Positions 7,073-10,442 of a DNA stretch of 10,442 nucleotides are shown here, piece after piece. The notes beneath the pieces were generated by a model. The model saw nothing but the letters and a program-made list of their open reading frames with translations, was not told where the DNA came from and did no database searches. A program made the position numbers and the translations under genes. The number at the start of each line of letters is the position of its first letter. The stretch's first letter is position 1. The stretch spans positions 1 to 10,442 of the forward strand of contig JAUUZS010000091.1 of assembly GCA_030589835.1 (NCBI GenBank), read 5' to 3'. This DNA is from Cyclobacteriaceae bacterium (GTDB lineage: Bacteria; Bacteroidota; Bacteroidia; Cytophagales; Cyclobacteriaceae).

Positions 7073-8650
7073 ATGCAAAAGTTATACTTCCTAATCGTAT
7101 TCCTGCTTCCCCTGGCGGTATTTGCTCAAAAACCGAAAACAATTCAGCTTACTACACTTCCTGATATTGAGTATCAGGTTATTGATGGATTCGGGGCCTC
7201 AGATGCGTGGCGTGCTCAGTTTGTTGGAAAAAACTGGCCACTGGATAAGCGAAATAAAATTGCTGATCTTTTATTTAGCAAGGAAGTTGATGAAGCCGGA
7301 AACCCTAAAGGCATTGGGCTGTCTATATGGCGATTTTATATTTCTTCCGGCACCACAGCACAAGGCGATAGTTCGGGCATAGGAAACCCATGGCGCAGAG
7401 GAGAATGTTTTTTGAATCCGGATGGCACGTATGACTGGACGAGGCAAAAAGGTCAGCAGTGGTTTCTTAAGGCTGCCAAAGAGCGCGGTGTAGAGAAATT
7501 ACTTGCTTTCCCCAATGCTGCTCCTGTTCATTTGAGTAATAATGGCAAAGGATACGCCACCAAAGGAGACATTCATTTTAATGTGAAACCCGGTTTTTTG
7601 GATGACTATGCTAAATTCCTCGTAGAGGTAGTGGAGCATTTTAACCGGGAAGGGTTGTTTTTTGATTATTTGAGCCCTGTCAATGAACCCCAGTGGAATT
7701 GGGATGGTTCTGGTCAGGAAGGAACGCCCGCATTAAATGAGGAGATTTATGCTTTTGTGCGATATCTTTCCAGCGAATTGTCATCGCGGAAATCAAACAC
7801 TCAAATCATTGTAGCAGAGGCAGGCACCATCGGCCACGCCTCACTATCCATGAAATCCATGGGAATGGCAACGGAAGAGGATAGCCGTGATGACCAGGCA
7901 AACTTCTTTTTTAATGAAAATTCACCTTTTTACATCGGTGATTTGCCCAATGTAGAAAAAACTATTTCTGCACACAGTTATTTTTCGGTGTGGCCTTTAG
8001 AAAATCAGGTGGATTACAGAAAGATGGTTAATGAACACATCAAACTTGCAAATCCTGAACTAGGCTACTGGCAAAGTGAATATTGCATTTTGCAAAAGAA
8101 TGGGGAATTAGGATCAGGTGGCGGAAGAGACCTGGGAATGGCCACAGCGATGTATGTGGCGAGGATTATTCATAATGATATGACCCTGACCAATGCCAAA
8201 TCCTGGCAATGGTGGACAGCCATAACGGAGGTTGATTTTAAAGATGGATTAGTTTATTTGGATGATGGCTCGGAAGGTGATACCGGTAAGATGGGTGGCC
8301 AGGTGGAAAGTTTGCAATACGATGGTGCAGTGCGTGACAGCAAATTGCTATGGGTGCTGGGTAATTATTCCAGGTTTATCCGGCCAGATATGGTCCGAGT
8401 AAAATGCGACCTGTCAGAAGAACAATCCATAGAAAACGGAGTGCTGGTTTCTGCGTATAAAGACAAGAAAAAGGAGAGATTAGTATTTGTATTTACTAAT
8501 TTATCAGAAGAGAAGCAAAATATTAATATCGGCCCAACCTACAAGGTAAATGTGTATACTACATCTGAAGATTATAATTTGGAACCTTCCAGTCAGAAAG
8601 CCAATAAAATAAGCCTTCCTAAACGATCGGTAGTTACGGTTATTTTATAA
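7073..8650 (+). CDS. Secreted GH30-family glycoside hydrolase (beta-1,6-galactanase-like)
   Basis: This is a 525-residue exported retaining glycosidase of the GH30 type. An N-terminal signal peptide (MQKLYFLIVFLLPLAVFA, cut near Ala18/Gln19) leads into IDGFGASDAW (38-46), the start of the (beta/alpha)8 barrel. The likely acid/base is Glu205 in SPVNEPQWNW and the likely nucleophile is Glu336 in GYWQSEY, the clan GH-A strand 4 and strand 7 positions. GLSIWRFYI (82-90) and SWQWWTAI (377-384) are further barrel motifs. The last ~100 residues form the beta-sandwich that accompanies GH30 barrels. Family members include beta-1,6-galactanases, beta-1,6-glucanases and xylanases; overall resemblance suggests the galactanase-like branch, but I cannot fix the substrate. 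It probably acts in the periplasm or outside the cell. No susC/susD pair or other sugar genes adjoin it, so it does not sit in a visible polysaccharide utilisation locus. Start: the ATG directly begins the signal peptide. Confidence 0.88.
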   Translation: MQKLYFLIVFLLPLAVFAQKPKTIQLTTLPDIEYQVIDGFGASDAWRAQFVGKNWPLDKRNKIADLLFSKEVDEAGNPKGIGLSIWRFYISSGTTAQGDSSGIGNPWRRGECFLNPDGTYDWTRQKGQQWFLKAAKERGVEKLLAFPNAAPVHLSNNGKGYATKGDIHFNVKPGFLDDYAKFLVEVVEHFNREGLFFDYLSPVNEPQWNWDGSGQEGTPALNEEIYAFVRYLSSELSSRKSNTQIIVAEAGTIGHASLSMKSMGMATEEDSRDDQANFFFNENSPFYIGDLPNVEKTISAHSYFSVWPLENQVDYRKMVNEHIKLANPELGYWQSEYCILQKNGELGSGGGRDLGMATAMYVARIIHNDMTLTNAKSWQWWTAITEVDFKDGLVYLDDGSEGDTGKMGGQVESLQYDGAVRDSKLLWVLGNYSRFIRPDMVRVKCDLSEEQSIENGVLVSAYKDKKKERLVFVFTNLSEEKQNINIGPTYKVNVYTTSEDYNLEPSSQKANKISLPKRSVVTVIL

Positions 8651-8665
8651 ATGCAAATGGTTCTG

Positions 8666-8696
8666 CTTTACGAAGTTAAATAGAAGCTTCGTAAAG
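8666..8696. repeat. Perfect 10-bp hairpin downstream of GH30
   Basis: CTTTACGAAG (8666-8675) and CTTCGTAAAG (8687-8696) are exact reverse complements around an 11-nt spacer, 16 nt after the GH30 stop. There is no following T run, so it is not a standard terminator. The left arm also serves as the left end of the larger element at 8668-8822. Confidence 0.75.
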
Positions 8697-8822
8697 GTTT
8701 CCAGCATTAACTTATGGCAACGCCATAAGAACCAGATAAATACGGGAACATTAGCCCTAAAAGGGCGTAAGCAGTTCTACGATAAGGCCTTCACCCTTTC
8801 AGGGCAAATTTGAACTTCGTAA
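8668..8822. repeat. 155-bp palindrome-rich element with perfect 10-bp terminal inverted repeats
   Basis: The ends are TTACGAAGTT (8668-8677) and AACTTCGTAA (8813-8822), exact reverse complements. A third partial copy of the end motif is CTTCGTAAAG at 8687-8696. Inside are CTTATGGC-AAC-GCCATAAG (8711-8729) and a pair of inverted near-copies, GCCCTAAAAGGGC (8754-8766) and ACCCTTTCAGGGC (8793-8805), which match 11 of 13 bases when one is reversed. It contains no coding frame and fills the gap between the convergent GH30 and porin genes. This looks like a REP/BIME-like or MITE-like intergenic element. I see no target-site duplication at its borders. Confidence 0.6.
8711..8729. repeat. Perfect 8-bp stem, 3-nt loop hairpin
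   Basis: CTTATGGC (8711-8718) and GCCATAAG (8722-8729) pair fully around the loop AAC. It lies inside the 155-bp element. It has no T run on either strand that would make it an obvious terminator. Confidence 0.75.
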
Positions 8823-8834
8823 GGAATGTCCTTA
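8820..8834 (+). terminator. Weak stem-loop that may end GH30 transcripts
   Basis: TAAGGA (8820-8825) pairs with TCCTTA (8829-8834) around an ATG loop, followed on the plus strand by the AT-rich TTTAATTATAATTTT. The stem is short and the T tract interrupted, so termination here is only possible. It overlaps the right end of the 155-bp element and lies just beyond the porin stop. Confidence 0.3.
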
Positions 8835-8847
8835 TTTAATTATAATT

Positions 8848-9876
8848 TTAAAACGTATAAAAGAAAGTCAGCCTTGGAATAAGGTCGGAAGAAGGAGTCT
8901 CCCCTAAATTATTTTCATCGTAATTAACAAATTCCACATTGGGGGTTAAAGTCATTACTTTCAGCAGTTTTATATCCATTCCAAGTATATATAATGTTGC
9001 GGCGGAGGTATTATCAAATGGGATGTAATTGATTCTATCTCCATCAGGATTGGCCTCAAATATTCGATCTATACGGAATACCAGATCCACTTTTTCGCTT
9101 AATTTTGGAATTACAAAACCCGATAGCAAATTCAATTTATAATCATCAGCCTCCATTATTCTTCGGTCCTGATGTGCTAACTGCAATGTTGCCGTAAATT
9201 TATCTGTTTTATATGAAGCTAGGGCCTGCAAAGTTGTCCAGTCTGTTGCACCGGTATTATCATTCCAATCGCCATATATCTCAAATACCAGTTTTTCTGT
9301 GGGATGGTAGCTTAATGACCCCATGAGTTTTTTCCCTTTGTTGGTCTCTGATTTGTTTCCGTTGCCATCGGCAAACATAATATTGTATTTCAATAAACCT
9401 GAAGCAAGTAAATCTCCTCTGATCGTGAGGCCAAAATCTCTTGATGGAGCCCATCGTTGTAAATCCAGTGGGGTTTTTTCGAGAAATCTATGCCCCCAGG
9501 ATTTTTCTAAGACTCTCAATGTAGGAGGTTCTGAAATGCCCAATAGCAGTTCGTGATGCTCGTATATTTCCCATTTCAAATAGGCATCCTTAATAAATGG
9601 AACCAGCAAGGCAGAGGTAGTACTGAAATCTCCGGCAGAGGCCATCTCCAGTCTTACACGCACAGAAATTTTATCAGCGATGTCATTTTCGTAAGTCAAA
9701 TAAATTCGCCTGAACCAAAAGCCGTTTGACCCCACTATTGAAGAATCATGATTTGAGGCAATCATATAATAATCGCCAAACATAAGTCCACTCATCTTGC
9801 CCCATTTACTTTCCTGGGCCATAATCCCACAAGTGGACATCAGAATGAGGATAATTATTAGTCTAAATGATTTCAT
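8848..9876 (-). CDS. Outer-membrane beta-barrel porin (phosphate-selective porin-like)
   Basis: This is a 342-residue predicted outer-membrane porin. The signal peptide is MKSFRLIIILILMSTCGIMA, with cleavage after Ala20 before Gln21. Cys16 sits in MSTC, a poor lipobox, so it is not a likely lipoprotein. The mature protein alternates short amphipathic strands and polar turns, as in 16- to 18-stranded barrels, and ends in the aromatic beta-signal RLTFFYTF with a terminal Phe. Segments WFRRIYLTYENDI (54-66), PFIKDAYLKWE (93-103), EKTPLDLQRWAPSRDFGL (133-150) and FADGNGNKSETNKGKK (168-183) resemble Bacteroidetes porins of the OprO/OprP-like group. Substrate is unknown; phosphate specificity should not be assumed from the family name. 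It is a single gene, convergent with GH30, with 566 bp of gene-free DNA upstream. ATG 9876 directly begins the signal peptide and is preceded by an A-rich leader (GTGTAAAAAG). Confidence 0.8.
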   Translation of the reverse strand: MKSFRLIIILILMSTCGIMAQESKWGKMSGLMFGDYYMIASNHDSSIVGSNGFWFRRIYLTYENDIADKISVRVRLEMASAGDFSTTSALLVPFIKDAYLKWEIYEHHELLLGISEPPTLRVLEKSWGHRFLEKTPLDLQRWAPSRDFGLTIRGDLLASGLLKYNIMFADGNGNKSETNKGKKLMGSLSYHPTEKLVFEIYGDWNDNTGATDWTTLQALASYKTDKFTATLQLAHQDRRIMEADDYKLNLLSGFVIPKLSEKVDLVFRIDRIFEANPDGDRINYIPFDNTSAATLYILGMDIKLLKVMTLTPNVEFVNYDENNLGETPSSDLIPRLTFFYTF

Positions 9877-9956
9877 CTTTTTACACTATTTTATTGGTTC
9901 TACACTGAATTTAAGGGAAGATAGTAAATATTGTAAGAAGTCGCCAGCCTGCCAAT

Positions 9957-9984
9957 GACTCCTGACTTAGGACTTAGGACATCT
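9957..9984. repeat. Short 7-bp tandem repeat
   Basis: Four consecutive 7-mers begin with GAC: GACTCCT, GACTTAG, GACTTAG, GACATCT. The two central units are identical and the outer two diverged. It lies 81 nt upstream of the porin start, so copy-number change could affect spacing there, but this is speculation. Confidence 0.6.
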
Positions 9985-10163
9985 GCCTCTTGGATCAAAG
10001 TTTCCCATCACTATAACCGTAAAACCAGTTATTTTTATCCCGATGCGGCAAGGCAAATCCCCTAGGCGGGAATACAAAAATGCTTAATCCTTCAAGGGGA
10101 TAATATCAGTAATGTTGTACCATATTCAGCACCAAAAGACTTTGATTATTATAAAAAGGATAC

Positions 10164-10178
10164 TTGAAAATTTTTCAA
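10164..10178. repeat. 15-bp dyad in AT-rich intergenic DNA
   Basis: TTGAAAA (10164-10170) and TTTTCAA (10172-10178) are exact reverse complements around one T. It could be a small operator, but low complexity makes chance likely. Confidence 0.3.
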
Positions 10179-10442
10179 ATAAATACCATGTATGTATTGG
10201 AATAATTGAAAGGATGGAGAGATACTACCAATAATTCATATCTTCATTTAAAGGCCGAGGATTTGTTAAAACTTTTACTCAACAGCAAATACAGTTGGTT
10301 ATTCGTGTAAATCTTCGGGGTTCATTACATGATTATCCATTGTCATGAAATTCCTATTATATTTGCAACTAGCTTGCTGAATAGATTTTTTTTGACTTGG
10401 ACTTGAAAATTCTTACAACAATATTATCCTTATATGTTATTG

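Larger units (their letters stand above)
9877..10442. other. Gene-free stretch upstream of the porin
   Basis: No frame on either strand is convincing; short ones such as a 15-codon minus-strand frame near 10319-10366 have no support. The stretch holds a 7-bp tandem repeat (9957-9984), arms TCCCG (10038-10042) and CGGGA (10067-10071), the pair ATCCCCT (10057-10063) with AGGGGAT (10095-10101), and a dyad at 10164-10178. The porin promoter should lie in the first ~150 bp, but I find no good TAnnTTTG match on the minus strand. The right end is AT-rich without recognisable signals. Confidence 0.55.

Noticed and set aside
9829..9840. Lipoprotein lipobox (MSTC, Cys16) in the porin signal peptide
   Set aside because: Thr at -1 does not fit the lipobox, and a normal signal peptidase I site (MA-Q) follows at 20/21, consistent with a barrel protein.
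10319..10366. A 15-codon minus-strand frame starting MTMDNHVMNPEDLHE
   Set aside because: Too short, with no ribosome binding site and no recognisable homology; likely chance.

Overview
The window looks like a chromosomal segment of a Bacteroidetes (Bacteroidota) bacterium, perhaps of the Cytophagales. The evidence is moderate AT content, A-rich leaders with little Shine-Dalgarno signal, a TACTTTTG box of the Bacteroidetes -7 type (TAnnTTTG) upstream of sufB, the sufB-C-D-S gene order, and Bacteroidetes-like outer-membrane porin and GH30 proteins. TAA, TAG and TGA all end genes here, so the code appears standard.

Left part (1-4450, minus strand): the SUF iron-sulfur cluster assembly operon, transcribed sufB -> sufC -> sufD -> sufS with gaps of 24, 18 and 5 nt. 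sufS runs off the left edge before its catalytic cysteine. SufS supplies sulfur, and SufB/C/D form the ATP-driven scaffold on which the cluster is built. A -7-like box lies about 40 nt before the sufB start, with a small inverted repeat just upstream of it.

Middle part (4451-7072): a 574-bp gene-free stretch holds a hairpin-rich segment (4703-4772) that can fold in two exclusive ways. It is followed by a plus-strand gene for a transmembrane chemoreceptor (5025-6905) with two tandem CZB-type zinc-binding domains between its two membrane segments. The gene has an in-frame TAA at codon 55, six codons before the first predicted zinc ligand; everything after it stays open and conserved. A strong stem-loop terminator follows at 6969-7000.

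Right part (7073-10442): a secreted GH30-type glycoside hydrolase on the plus strand converges on a minus-strand outer-membrane porin. Between them is a 155-bp palindrome-rich element bounded by perfect 10-bp inverted repeats (8668-8822). The last 566 bp hold no gene I can support, only a short 7-bp tandem repeat and small dyads.

Apart from the suf operon, the genes show no clear functional link. I do not see a complete new multi-gene system. The best leads are the interrupted tandem-CZB receptor and the two structured intergenic elements.
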